Source: Erpobdella octoculata
Taxonomy: Eukaryota > Annelida > Clitellata > Hirudinida > Erpobdellidae
Direction: 5' to 3'
Assembly (NCBI GenBank): GCA_963978895.1
Contig: OZ022242.1
Span: 14,166,907-14,230,906 of the forward strand
DNA length: 64,000 nucleotides
Each line of letters starts with the position of its first letter. Positions within the stretch are counted from its first letter, which is position 1. The notes under the pieces are model-generated. The model had not been told where the DNA came from, searched no databases, and saw nothing but the letters and a program-made list of their open reading frames with translations. The translations under genes and the position numbers were made by a program. Positions 1 through 11,736 of this stretch are shown here, one piece after another.

Positions 1-731
1 ATATGCGTAAAATACGATATTTAAAAAATATTCAACAGGTCATGCAAGCTCTTTGAACATAATTTAAACTGATTGCAAGTTTCAGTTAATTTTTAGGAAT
101 GGAATTGAGAAAACAAAGAAGAGACCGGAAGAAAGAAATATAAAAAGAATTTATGATTATTCAATATATTCAGGTGGCTCGTGCGCTTTTGACTTCACTT
201 TCCAGTGCTTGCGAGGGCGTGGCATTCCTTTGCAGTTTCCAACTGTGAGACTCCGAATGATTGCCAGTGCTCTCTTTTGATTTATTTCGATTCGAACCAA
301 TCGACCAATAATTGCTTCACTTTCTCCAACAGGCTGTATAGAAACGCACGTGTGTACGTGAAGAATATGGATGTGTAGATGTGGTGGAAAATATAAGAAA
401 AAGTTAGATGAAGAGCCAAAGGAAAAAAGAAAGAAAGAGACTAAGAATGTACAAAGTCTTGTAATATCAAAAAATACAAAACAGTTTTTTCTTAAATTAC
501 TAAATGTTTTAAAAGCTTTCTTAGAAATGTGTCACTTAATTAGATGGTCCTAACCCAATATTAAATGTAATAATCTTTAAAACATGGAAAGAGATAGGTA
601 GTTAGGTAGACAGACTTTGAAGAACATAAAGAAAGAACTACAAACTCAACGGGGCATAAAGAGGAAACACGCTAAAACAGATGAAAAGTACAAAAAGACA
701 CAAATATGCAAACCACCCTGCGTCAAAGTAC
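1..731. other. AT-rich non-coding stretch
   Basis: I see no supported gene here. A lysine-rich 60-codon frame at 371-553 has no splice context or recognisable motif and looks like a product of A-rich composition. The stretch lies 3' (on the minus strand) of the orphan exon candidate at 732-896, so it could be intron of that unknown gene. Confidence 0.5.
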
Positions 732-896
732 CTGTCAAAATATGGCGCATGCTATTTATCCATTGACATGGAGGAGTACATTTCGGGTGGCCCATGCCGC
801 CTATTGTGATAAATTCTTCCAGATCGTACCACCCATCATGATTTAGCTTGCTTGGGGGCAATTTCTGTACATACCAATAACTATCCGCTTTTCTGT
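732..896 (-). CDS. Orphan coding-exon candidate of an unknown gene
   Basis: On the minus strand a 165-nt open segment is bounded by a good acceptor (CGTATTACAG before 896; a second AG four bases later would start it at 892) and a donor (TTTGACAG|GTACTT after 732). The translation is balanced and unlike its low-complexity surroundings: it includes SYWYVQKLPPSKLNHDGWYD and a Cys/Pro cluster GHPKCTPPCQW. I do not recognise the family. No partner exon could be assigned, so both ends of the gene are unknown. Composition and two splice sites favour a real internal exon; chance remains possible. Confidence 0.4.
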
Positions 897-3884
897 CTGT
901 AATACGCAAAAGAGATAATGGTGCATATCATTAATGTGCATTATTATGCATTGTGTCTATAATGCAATGCACATTCGTAATGAACATGACTTTAAATATA
1001 CTGGCAACATGATTTTATGATCGCTGCTACTTGCTCACCTACCTGCCCAAGTCCAACAACATACCTGTAGTAATTCTTTTATTATAAATGCTTTGGGAAA
1101 CGAGATTTAGTTAGCATATTACAAATGCATTTCCTCGAAATCCTTCCTTAAAACAACGCCTGCTGGATCTGTATGGAAGAATTAACATTGAAAGCAACTA
1201 AACACTGTCTTTGAAGTCAATTAATTAGCAGCAATAAATTGAGTAACAAGTTTATTACAGAATTTCTAATTAAACCGTTAACTCTTTGCGATAGCATCTG
1301 TGCTTATCAACTTTTAAACTTTTCGTGTTGCGTAACTTAATTAACTTTTAAAGAGTTAAAACGAGTCTTGTAATTGTAGAGGCGCTCGACGATAAACAAT
1401 ATTTTATTTTAGCTTCCTGTTGCACTTGCTAGTCAATTTAAAAACTGTAACAAATCAATCAAACTGTAGTTTTCTTAAATATTTTTAATAATCCAAAAAA
1501 CATGAATAATTAAATTATTATATTATGTTATTTATAGAAAGAAATAATTCCACAGTGATTTCCCAGAGAAATAAGAAAACCTCTAAATTTGTCAGAAATC
1601 TCTTCTGCCTGTCATCATTGGTTTGTAATTTGAATTCGCAAAAGAAAGAAATAGACATGAAAGCAGCGAAAATAGCTGCATATTAGTAAGAACGTCGTCG
1701 TCGTCGTCGTCAGTGATGGTCTCAAAGAACCATGACCAGGTAGGATACAGATGCATATATGCAGACATATATGTAAACAAACGAAGACATGAAGACATGT
1801 ATTGAAAGAAAGAACAAGAGAGATAGGGAGAGAAAAGGGGAGAGAAAAAAAATGGAAAAAAGAGGAATGGAGAAAGTGAATGACAATAGTTAGATGAAGG
1901 TGTCACTGGGGTGTGACCAGAGTAAATTTATAGCCGATTAAAATGATCATTCTTAATGAATTTACTGCCCATCTCTGTTTTTGTAGTTGTTGATGGTGGT
2001 GCTGATGATGGTCAAATTATTTTAAACTTGAGGTTGAATGTGGATTTTTATTTGTCTGTTTTTCGCAGTATTTTGCACTTGTTGTTAATTTAATTTATTT
2101 TTATTTTGTTTTTTCTCCACTTCTATTTTTTCCTTTTATAAACATATGTTCACGTCTTTGATGCTTGTAGTCGCAGTGGCCGCTCGAACAGATTTCCAGC
2201 TATGTCGAAATCAGAAAACACTTATTAATTCACTTTAACAATCGAACCCCAGTTGTTAAACGGGTTCATCATGTGAGCTTAGAACGCTGGTTTTCAAGAA
2301 AAATATTTGATTTAATCCACCACTGGGGGTAGAAACCATCGTGTATGGGGGGTGAGGGTGGGTTTTATTAGGTGCTATGGGTGATGATGATGTGCGTTGT
2401 CGTGACGGCGATATTATATCTTTGACGGTCTTTGAAGCCCATTGGATCCATGCTATGTCATTCATACTTAAGCGAAATCCTGGTTCACAACGCTATTGGT
2501 TGCATCCTGAAAGGAAAGACAATGAATAGAAAGTGAGAAAAGGAAAGCATAAGAAAGAGGAGAAGAGAGAGTTCGAAAGGAGAGAGTAAGTAAGTAAGTA
2601 AGTAAGCAAGTAAATAACGTATGCAAAGACAAAGCAGGTGTTGCCATATAGTTGTTATTTAATAATTACAAGAACTGTTGTTGTTAATCTTGTCGTTTAA
2701 TCGGGTTGACCGAACCTTATATATACATTATATTATATTTATTGTATTTATTATATATATATATTTATAATTTATTCATTCTTTCGTACTCCTCCCCTCT
2801 CTTTCTCTTCCAACTCATTATCTCTCCCTTGCTTTCTTTTCTTCTTATATCTCTTAACTTCCTTATTTCTTGTCTGCTCTCTATTCTTACTTAATTCTTT
2901 TCTTTCAAATGGTTGATATCCGTGCCAGATCACCGGCACAAGCAAGGAGTTCCTAAGAAAGGCAAATAGGAAGCGGCAGGGTTCCTCCAACCAACCTAAC
3001 CGGCAGATCATCGAACCGCTCATAGCAGCAACTTGAAGCGTTGGACGTTTTTGTCGGTTGACATGTATTTCTGAGAGAATATTATTTAACACTTTGGAAA
3101 GCTTTATTAAACAATAAAGCATTTAAAAGATTGTCAAATATTAAGAAATATTAAGACAATTTAAAAGGATTATTACGACTTTATGTGCATTTTGTGTTCT
3201 CCCAGAATGGATGATTTTTCAAAAAGAAATTGTTGATGTTTGAATTCGAGGTTATTTAGCACTTTTTCTCACTCTGGATAAATTTTGAGATTTGAAACGT
3301 GTGGAAATATTTCTGATCAGAATCATCTGAAAGGTAAGATCAACATTTTTATGCAGTTCAGAACTCATTTCCATATTCAGAAAAATTACGCTGACATTGC
3401 CATGTTATTGCATCTTTGAGTTCAATCTTGTAAAAAATCTTCAAGAGTAGTTCTTGGCGGTAATTTTAATTGTACAGCAAAATCATGGCTAGCCGTTTTT
3501 ACAAGGTAGCCGTTTTACAAGGTTCCCGGCTCGCTCGCCACTTGTGATCGTAGAGCTTTGAGGATTCCGTATGATGCTTTGATAGAACAAAGTTTTACAA
3601 GATCGTGTAATAAGTCTCATCATCAAGATAAATGCTTGCATTTAAACATTTATCCAGTAGTTCTTAGTCACTAGGGGTTCAGCGAAAGAAGGTTGTTGTA
3701 TGACAGTGATTTGTGATTTAAACTTTGAAAACTAAAGGTTCTGTTATGTCGTATTAAGTTTATATTTATAGTTAGTTTAAATAAGCATTTAAGAAAATAA
3801 CTTTATTTTCTCAAATAATTTTAATTTTCAGACTTGTCGTAAACGGTTGACTGAAAAAGCAAGCTTGGATTTAAAATCATCGAA
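897..3884. other. Intergenic region upstream of Zic
   Basis: No gene is firmly supported. A GC-richer patch at about 2905-3070 is open on the minus strand but shows no splice sites or known motif. A short minus-strand segment ending in a stop (about 2472-2509, after TTTCAG) could be a terminal exon but is too short to judge. The last few hundred bases before 3885 should contain the Zic 5' UTR and promoter. An in-frame TGA at 3852-3854 shows that the Zic frame does not extend upstream. I could not identify specific promoter elements. Confidence 0.4.
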
Positions 3885-6800
3885 ATGTACAACCCCTACG
3901 GAAGTATTCCACCGCAGCCATTTCATCACCAGCTGCAGACAGTTTATCATCACCAGGATGAACTACAAAAAGTACAGCAGTACCACATAGCAAGACAACA
4001 TTCTGCATTTTCGTACAATCCTTACCAAGGACTAGAGCATCGATTCAAAAGTCAGCGAGAATCTCAGAACGGCTATACGAGCAGTAACGGTGTTAGTCGA
4101 AATTTTACGCCGCTAGTCTCTTCGTCGCCACCAGCAACCGACTTGCCTTCTATCAAACAATCAAAAAGTCCGGCTAGCCAGCGACTACCTCTCCAGCCGA
4201 GAGCACTTCCTTTACCGCCTCTCTACAGCGGACAGACGTCTCGTTCGATTAAATCGACCGATTTTTCCAAAGTTTCCTCGTCGGAGTTGACTGTTTCTCC
4301 AGGTCTGTCAGTTTTTCCAAACAGTTCAGAGAATTTGACTTCCGGTTACAACATATACGCTCGCCACCAGCAGCATCAACGCCATTTCCACTCTCCTCAC
4401 CACCACTTGTCATTCCCCCCACACCCCTCTCACCACCCGTTCCCTCACTCTCACCACTTCTCGCAGCACATAAGCGACAGTTGTGATTCGAGATTCTATC
4501 CATCTCATCATTTCGGCTTTGTCAACCCAGCCGCCATCGGGTTCCACCAATTTGCGGCAACTTGCAGCAATGGTGGTTCTGGTGTCGGTGCAAGCAGTGA
4601 TACGGGACTAGTTGACTTTGGCTCGTTAGTTATTTGTAGCGGTGACGTCAAACACCATCGTTCGCACCACCAACACAAGCGTGAAGAGCTCACGTGTCGC
4701 TGGAAAGAACGCAACGGCTGCTGCGACAGGCGCTTCAGCTCCCTGCACGAACTAGTCGGCCACATCGGCATCGACCACGTCGGCAGCAGTAGTCTTGACG
4801 CCCACGGTTTCCAACAGACCAATTTTATCTGCCTTTGGTCTGGTTGTTCGAGGAACTTCAAACCGTTCAAGGCCAAGTACAAGCTGGTCAACCACATCAG
4901 GGTGCACACCGGTGAAAAACCATTTTCGTGCCTATATCCCGGCTGTGGCAAGATATTCGCTCGCAGTGAAAATCTTAAAATCCATAAAAGAACACACACA
5001 GGTGAATAATGATTATTGATGATTATTAATGATTATTAATGATTATTAATTATTATTAATGATTATTAATTATTATTAATGATTATTAATGATTATTAAT
5101 GATTATTAATGATTATTAATGATTATTAATGATTATTAATGATTATTAATGATTATTAATGATTATTTCTTCATCGTCATTTTTTTATTTTCAAAAAGTT
5201 TAATTATCCTGTCTAATACTTTGTATAATTTAATTATTTGCAGTAAGAACGAACAAGCTTAAAATTTATTTTTAAAGCATTATTTTAAAATGCAAAAGAC
5301 TTGAATCCTAAGTGAAGATTAAAGTTTAATTCTAAATTAGTTATTAAACCTTATAAATAAAATTAAACAAATCACCATCGGTTATAACAAAAATTTCAAA
5401 AACTTTCGAAAAAGTTTACAACTAGGTATATCTTGGCGAAAATATAAACAAGTAAAGGAAAAACGAGTTTTTCAGCACAAACTTTGATTTCAAATACACT
5501 CGATTTAGAAATACGAAGGATGTTCAAATTAAGTTTTTTTAATTGAATCATGTGTTGTCATCCAATATAAAGCTATGCTGAAAGTTTCAGCTTCCTAGCT
5601 AGTCAAAAAGCTGGTTAAATTTTACTTGCAAGATTTGCGAACAGAGAAAGACACACACACATACAGAAATTGTAACCTAAATAAAAGTTTGTTATAATAA
5701 AAAGTTTGCAATAATAATAAAAAAGTTAACAAATTATCTTTATACCAATTATTTAATAATCTTATATATAATAATTATTATAACAACCATCATAAATTTG
5801 TAATATCATTCAAGTAAATGTTCTCTTCCAACCACGCGTGAAATGGCATCAATATAGATCTTTTAGAGGTGTAAATGCCGTTACAGTTGGTTGCATTGAG
5901 AGTTCAATTAGATAGTGCTAAGTGTGCAATTTGTCTCGTTGAGATAGCGTGTAGATTTACACCATTAAGACATTCTCAGTTGTAAGTGATCTTTGTCGTT
6001 TACAGTATGCGAACAGCTTTTCTGTTCTTACATAAAATTAAAATAGATAAAAGTGATGTGATTTGTGATGCACATCACATAAGTCGTGATTTTTAAACGT
6101 CAGTCCATAATTGAATTTATGATTAACTAACTTGGATACCAGGGCGTTTTTGTTAACCATATAATGCCAACCAATGGACAGATTATTTTGCAAAGTGAAC
6201 ACAAAGCACCGTGCTCCTAAAAGATGTCAATTTTTCAGTAAAATTATTTGAATTTAAAAAAGGATACAATTAAAAAATAAAATTTTATTATTTAATTTAA
6301 CTTTTATTTTTATTTAAATAAAATTTACACATTTAATACATACACACATACATACATACATACATACATACATACATACATACATACATACATACATACA
6401 TACATACATACATACATACATACATACATACATACATACATACATACATACATACATACATACATACATACATACATACATACATACATACATACATACA
6501 TACATACATACATACATACATACATACATACATACATACATACATACATACATACATACATACATACATACATACATACATACATACATACATACATACA
6601 TACATACATACATACATACACACATACACACACACACACATACATACATACATACATACATACATACATACATACATACATACATACATACATACATACA
6701 TACATACATACATACATACATACATACATACATACATGTTTATGTTTTAGGTTATACATTTTACACAGTTACATTACATAAGCTGCGTCAACTATCGTCA

Positions 6801-7137
6801 GAAAACCAGAATTTAAAACTTGTTACAAAATAACAATAGAAAGTTTTCGTCTAATAAAGAAATTTGATTGGCAAATTGCTCTAGGCCATATGTTTTGATA
6901 TCGGTGAACTTTTTTAATCTCCCAACCCATAATGACATGAACTGATCAACTGGGCATATATTCATTAGCAGCACTCAGCGGGTGATGTCGCAGTTCACAT
7001 AATCAGGTGAGTTTAGAGTACCAGGTGTTGCTCGTTTGGAAGATAAATAGAAAAGAAAATAAACAAAAAAGAAATTATAGAAAACTAGGGGGAGAAGGAA
7101 AGGAAGAGAGAGGGAGAGAGCGAGAGAGAGAGAGAGT

Positions 7138-7177
<40 letters not shown>

Positions 7178-7903
7178 GAGAGAGAGGGAAAGGGAAAGGG
7201 AGGGAGAGAGAAGGACTAGTCGTTATTTCTAATGCTAATTTCACATCAGCACTGGCTCTGCTGATTATTTATTTCAAATAATTTATTTATATTATTGTTT
7301 ACTTAAAAATAATGTTGAAATTGTTTATTAATTAGAATTCAGTTAGGGAAAAAATTTAGAGGTGAAAAATTAGGGTAAAAATGTAATTTGAATTTAAGTC
7401 AAATCGTTTCTTTTCAGCCAAAGGCCTTAGACCCTGATTATTTTTTTATATATATATAAATGAAGTGCTCCTGTCATATCTTGTTGTAGTTCTGTAGCAA
7501 TCACTAGAGCCTGCTTGTTTTTTCATTCGCCAGAGTACAAATAATTTCTTTTTACTCGCCAGGTGAGAAACCATTCAAATGTGAATTTCCAGGCTGCGAT
7601 CGACGATTCGCCAACAGTTCCGACCGCAAAAAGCACAGTCACGTGCACACGAACGAGAAACCTTATGCCTGCCGAACCGAAGGATGTGACAAGACCTACA
7701 CGCACCCTTCTTCCCTAAGAAAACACATGAAGATACACTCTCGGATCGCCAGTGCAGCTGTCGCATCGATCGCTGGTAGTCGCGTGTCGGCAGCTGAAGT
7801 CGGACGAGACGTTAAAGAGAGAGACAGGAAAATAAAACGATTTACTGATGGTGATGATGATGACCTTGATGAAAGTGATGATGACGACGACGATGATATT
7901 TGA
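3885..7903 (+). CDS. Zic: Zic family zinc-finger transcription factor, 2 exons (3885-5001, 7563-7903)
   Basis: This is a nuclear DNA-binding regulator of the Zic family, which acts in neural and mesodermal patterning in animals. Exon 1 ends CACACAG|GTGAAT at 5001 and exon 2 starts CGCCAG|GTGAGA at 7563. The codon for Gly373 is split, giving 485 aa. An in-frame TGA at 3852-3854 fixes the ATG. Five C2H2 fingers follow a His/Ser/Pro-rich N-terminus. Finger 1 has C271-x-W273 and C279/C280 with H293/H298. Finger 2 has C316-x-W318-x2-C321. The Trp between the two cysteines is the tandem CWCH2 signature of Zic/Gli/Glis proteins. Fingers 3-5 carry the Zic-type stretches [27 protein letters not shown] and [13 protein letters not shown]. 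The C-terminus after finger 5 is short and ends in an aspartate-rich tail. I do not see the N-terminal conserved ZOC motif known from many Zic proteins. Confidence 0.95.
5007..5167. repeat. Decamer tandem repeat (GATTATTAAT)n
   Basis: About 15 copies of the 10-bp unit GATTATTAAT run head to tail with few substitutions, starting within a few bases of the Zic splice donor. Confidence 0.9.
5448..5690 (+). repeat. 240-bp dispersed repeat, copy 1
   Basis: This copy starts near AACAAGTAAAGGAAAAACGA and ends near AACCTAAATAAAAGTTTGT. It shares most of its length with copies at about 10406-10655 (+), 47640-47850 (-), 60040-60265 (-) and 60280-60512 (-), plus a diverged piece near 45900-46035. It has no coding potential and looks like a short non-autonomous element. 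Confidence 0.8.
6341..6736. repeat. (ATAC)n microsatellite, about 400 bp
   Basis: Tandem CATA units run almost without interruption, apart from a short CA-rich island near 6620-6640. Apparent MYVC-repeat reading frames here are artefacts of the 4-bp period. Confidence 0.97.
7099..7216. repeat. (AG)n purine tract
   Basis: An imperfect GA dinucleotide tract within the Zic intron. Confidence 0.9.
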
Positions 7904-8880
7904 TGTTCTCCGTACGATTTTATTGTTGATGTCTATTTTTATTATGTGGTGCTATAAAACAACGGAATGAGTCATTTGACGATACTGTTGAGAGATTGCT
8001 GGGGGGAAGTTGAGCAAGATGAATTTTTTCTATGAGCTGTTATGTGCTTTGGGAATTAAAGTTCTTTAAAATGATATTAATATTAATTTAAATTTGATAA
8101 TATATCAGTGGGATTTATAATGTGAAAATTGTGTTTTCATTCCTGACGAAACCGATCTAGTCATCATAATGCTTTGATAACATAGGTCACTCGGGTCACT
8201 GTTTTGCCCAACTTCTATTTTTTCTATTTTATTTATCTGAGATTCAAATCAACCACATGTAATGTTTATTTTTTTCTTCTTGAATTGTGTCACTTTTGTG
8301 AAAGTGTATTTTTCATGAACGTGCTGTATTTTAATATTGGAGAATGTCACTGCATATAAAAAAAAAATCAGCTGTCTGCTAATCAGCTGTTCACATTTTT
8401 AAACGCCCTGAATCCAATGACCACCACACTGTTGTACAATTCTTTTCTCATGTTTTTACTTATTTTTTCAATGCTCAATTTAGTTTTTTTAATTTTAAAT
8501 AAAAATTGAAACAAATCATTACCGTTCACTGGAGTTATTAATAATAGGTTTCTTTTTTAAAATAGTTCAAAGTTTTTGGAACCAGGAGTTTTAACATCGA
8601 AACAACACTAGGCTAAAAAGAAATACTTTCAGTCTCGGGTTATATTTTGATCTAAATTACTTTCCCCTTCTCTTTTTTCTAATCGTGGGATTGGACTGGT
8701 TCTAAAGCAGATTAATTATATGCTTATGAAACGCCTTAATATTGATTTTTCATGGCAGTCGAAAGCGTTATTAGAGTACTGCACGTGTGTGTGTGTGTGT
8801 GTGGTTTAATTAACGTCTGTATCTGTCAATTAGACAATTTAGACGGTATGTATGTTTGAGTGTTTGGTGACGTGTTTATG
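7904..8880. other. Zic 3' UTR and downstream AT-rich DNA
   Basis: Possible Zic polyadenylation signals are ATTAAA at 8055-8060 and AATAAA at 8498-8503. A short GT repeat follows a TAGAGTACTGCACG motif at about 8772-8785; the same motif forms the end of the small TIR element at 9081. No gene was seen. Confidence 0.45.
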
Positions 8881-9080
8881 TTGGCTTTGAGGAAGGGAGT
8901 CCACCGAAAGCACAAGGCTTTCGTGGGCACATGGCTCGACTCACTCCAGCCCGCCAACTAATAAGTGCAATAAGTTGGATAAGGACCGGCAAATCGACCT
9001 CCCCAGGCAGCTAGCATTTTAACCAGCCTCGGATGATCCTCATAGGCTATGGTATCGCTCCGCCGCCTCTACCTCCGCTC

Positions 9081-9319
9081 CTAGAGTACTGCACGAGTCG
9101 GGCTTTTAGGGGTTTCAAACAGACCGGACTGGGTCGAAATTTTTTTGCGATGTGTAAGCCTGGCCCGGCTCGTTTGAAAACCCTCAAAATCAAGGACAAG
9201 TATAAGCATTTAAGTCCTAAACAATAGGCCGAGCATGGCCTGAAATTCTGGCTTATGAAACGGGACCAGCACGAGTTACCGAGTCGGGTCGCGAAAAATC
9301 GGCTCATGCAGTACTTTAG
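9081..9319. mobile_element. Small TIR element (MITE-like), 239 bp
   Basis: The left end (9081-9101, CTAGAGTACTGCACGAGTCGG) is inverted at 9299-9319 with 17 of 21 bases matching. The interior is GC-richer than its surroundings and has no convincing ORF. A related end occurs at about 8772 and a degraded one at about 11380-11397. I could not settle a target-site duplication. Confidence 0.6.
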
Positions 9320-10257
9320 TGAGTGTGTAAAGTTTAATGAAGATTTTCAATTTTTTTTCTTTCGTTAGAGGGGCGCAACAGGATTTAAAATAATTCACTG
9401 CGCATACTGTTGATGTCTCTTTTATATTTAAACCAGAGAGCTTATTTCCGTCTATCGCCAAACTTTGTCGTCAAATTTAAGTCGAGTTAGCTATAGGGAT
9501 CGTCCATAAAGTTTGACATATTTCAGCTCACCCTTCACCATTTTAAATTTTATCACTAGGGTTGCACGGGTTAGATAAAATCCATACCCGACCCGACCCG
9601 AAAGAATTCCCAGAAACAAATAAGAAATGTTTCATCAAGTGTGGTTTAATAACTTATAACTTCATTGACTTATTAGTGAGTACAAATCTTGACTCAAAAC
9701 GTTATTTGGAGTGTTTGTTTGTATTGAGATCTGACTAGCAACAATTCGTCTACATTTCTACACCCTCTACTTTTATATGCTTGAGATCAAAGTGAAACTT
9801 GCAGCACTGAAAACTTGCTCCCTTCTGAGTTGCTGGAATTGCAACGAAACTGCGAACAGCTTATGCTAATTTAGGAAATTTATTGCTTGCGGCCTGCGAT
9901 TTCTAAAACTGCAACGAGGAGCTTAGTTCGTAGCTGTTGACCGTCAGGCTGAAGAACTTGTCTACTTTGTCACCATTAGCGGCATCTTTGTTGTCGTAAT
10001 TATCTACCGCATCTTCTGAATCCTCAAAATCTGATTCTGGTAAAACACTTTGAGGTTTCTTCACTGGCAAAACTGTCTTCCTTGATTTCCACCAGCGATC
10101 GATGTATCAATTGTTATGAAAGACGGCGCTTGAGCATAACGAAACTTCCTCTTAGCGCTCAATATCCAATCAATCTCTCAGTTGTTTTTAGGTTATCTAG
10201 ATTTCTTAAGTTTCTTCACTCCAACAACATGATTCTTGACGAATCGTGTGTTTCTGG
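9320..10257. other. Intergenic, no gene seen
   Basis: AT-rich sequence with a short GACCC repeat near 9587-9600. I see no supported coding region. Confidence 0.5.
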
Positions 10258-11158
10258 TCCAGGGGCGGCGATTCATGTTAAATATTTCGGGAACCATTTT
10301 TCTACTTTTTTTCATCTCCTTTTATGCGGGGTCCGGGGGCATTACCCCGAAAAATTGTATGGTTTTTGTCTTTCTGTAGGTGAGTTCCAGATCATTTGTT
10401 AAATAAAACAAGTATAGGAAAAAACAAGTTTTTCGATACAAACTTTTATTTCAAATACATTCGATTTATAAATACGAAAGATGTTCAAATTAAGTTTTTT
10501 TTAATTGAATCATGTATTGTCATCCGATATAAAGCTATGCTTAAAGTTTCAGCTTTCTAACTAGTCAAAAAGCAGGTTAAATTTTACTTGCAAAATTTGA
10601 GTACAGAGAAAAACACACACACAAACAGAGATTGTAACCTAAATAAAAGTTTGTAAAAACCACGTTTTCCGCCATGGGCACTACCTGCAGGTGTTTTTGT
10701 AGAAAAGCAAATTTTCTTTCCAATTGCTTTTCTCTTTTCTTTCTTTCCCGTTTATATAGGAAATTTAAAACAAAGACGTTTTATGTTAGTTTTTTTATAC
10801 AAAAAATAATGCGAGAAAGATAAAGAAAAAAGAAAGAACAAGAGAAATAAAGAGAGAGGGACACAAAATAACCGACTTCCTATTATTTGACTAACAAATT
10901 TGGTCGCCAATCGGTCTAGGTCAACGTCATCCAAGATATTCTGATAGATATGACATGACAAAATGCAGCTGCGTTCAGTATTAATAGAGTCTTGTTTTTG
11001 TTTTATTAGACTAATTATTTTTCAGCTGTGAATTTGTAAGTTTTTTTGGAGCTATTATTGTGGGGAGACAACGCCTATGCTGTTCCCTCAACCAACTTGT
11101 TTGGGAGCGGGACTTGTTCCCCCCCCCGTTCCCCGCAATCGCCACCCCTCTACTGGTC
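10258..11158. mobile_element. Possible TIR element of about 0.9 kb with a nested repeat
   Basis: The left end AGGGGCGGCGATT (about 10261-10273) is inverted near 11137-11152 as AATCGCCACCCCT. A CTGGTC hexamer flanks both sides and may be part of a target-site duplication. Copy 2 of the 240-bp dispersed repeat (about 10406-10655) sits inside, so it would have inserted later. No transposase is encoded. The CAGGGGCG-type terminus resembles hAT-like elements, which is inference. Confidence 0.4.
10406..10655 (+). repeat. 240-bp dispersed repeat, copy 2
   Basis: Closely similar to copy 1 at 5448-5690 over almost the whole length, including the ACACACACA stretch and the AACCTAAATAAAAGTTTGT end. Confidence 0.8.
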
Positions 11159-11736
11159 AGACACGGTGGCTTGTCATCTTCAGCTTCTAGTTAAAACGTT
11201 GAATGTTTTATGAATATATCAGTACTTGTAATTGTAAGTTAATAAGAAATGTGTCTGTCAAACACTGTCAAAAAAATGGAAAGTTTGCCGAATAGATATA
11301 CAAAATTATATTTTGTTGCATACTTATGCTTTTGTTTTTAGGGTTTTAAGACGGGCCGGTCCGGGCTTAAAAAATTGGTCGGTGCAGTAGTCTAGCAGAT
11401 ACTGTTGCCTTCTTCTTGCAGCGATTCTCACAAATCTGGTGTATTTTATGCAGGTAGTTTCTACAACTCTGGATTAATTTGTGTAGTGACACGATCCACA
11501 GTTTGTGCTTTGCGTTGTCTTTTTTTCAAAAGTGTTTTTTTTTATATAAAATGAAGGAATTCCATGAAATTACAGAATGCTCTTTCTGAAGTTTTGAGTC
11601 AATAACATGTTTGTGTAATTGCAATTGAAAGATAATTTTATGTTTTTGCCCTTTTATTGTTATTATCATTCATCACCACCTCTTTTGCATTTGTTCAACT
11701 AATTATTACTATGTTACGTCACACATTGATTTATCC

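Larger units (their letters stand above)
5002..7562 (+). other. Zic intron with decamer and ATAC arrays
   Basis: This 2.56-kb intron interrupts the finger 3-finger 4 linker. It begins directly in a tandem decamer array (about 5007-5167). It contains a copy of the 240-bp dispersed repeat (about 5448-5690), a 0.4-kb ATAC microsatellite and an AG tract. No other gene was seen inside it. Confidence 0.7.

Noticed and set aside
4508..4999. 163-codon antisense frame in Zic exon 1
   Set aside because: Shadow of the conserved zinc-finger coding sequence on the other strand.
4795..5019. Overlapping frame across Zic fingers 2-3
   Set aside because: Out of frame with the zinc fingers; a shadow of the Zic exon.
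6314..6759. Long MYVC-repeat reading frames
   Set aside because: They follow from the 4-bp ATAC period, which leaves several frames open; there is no coding evidence.
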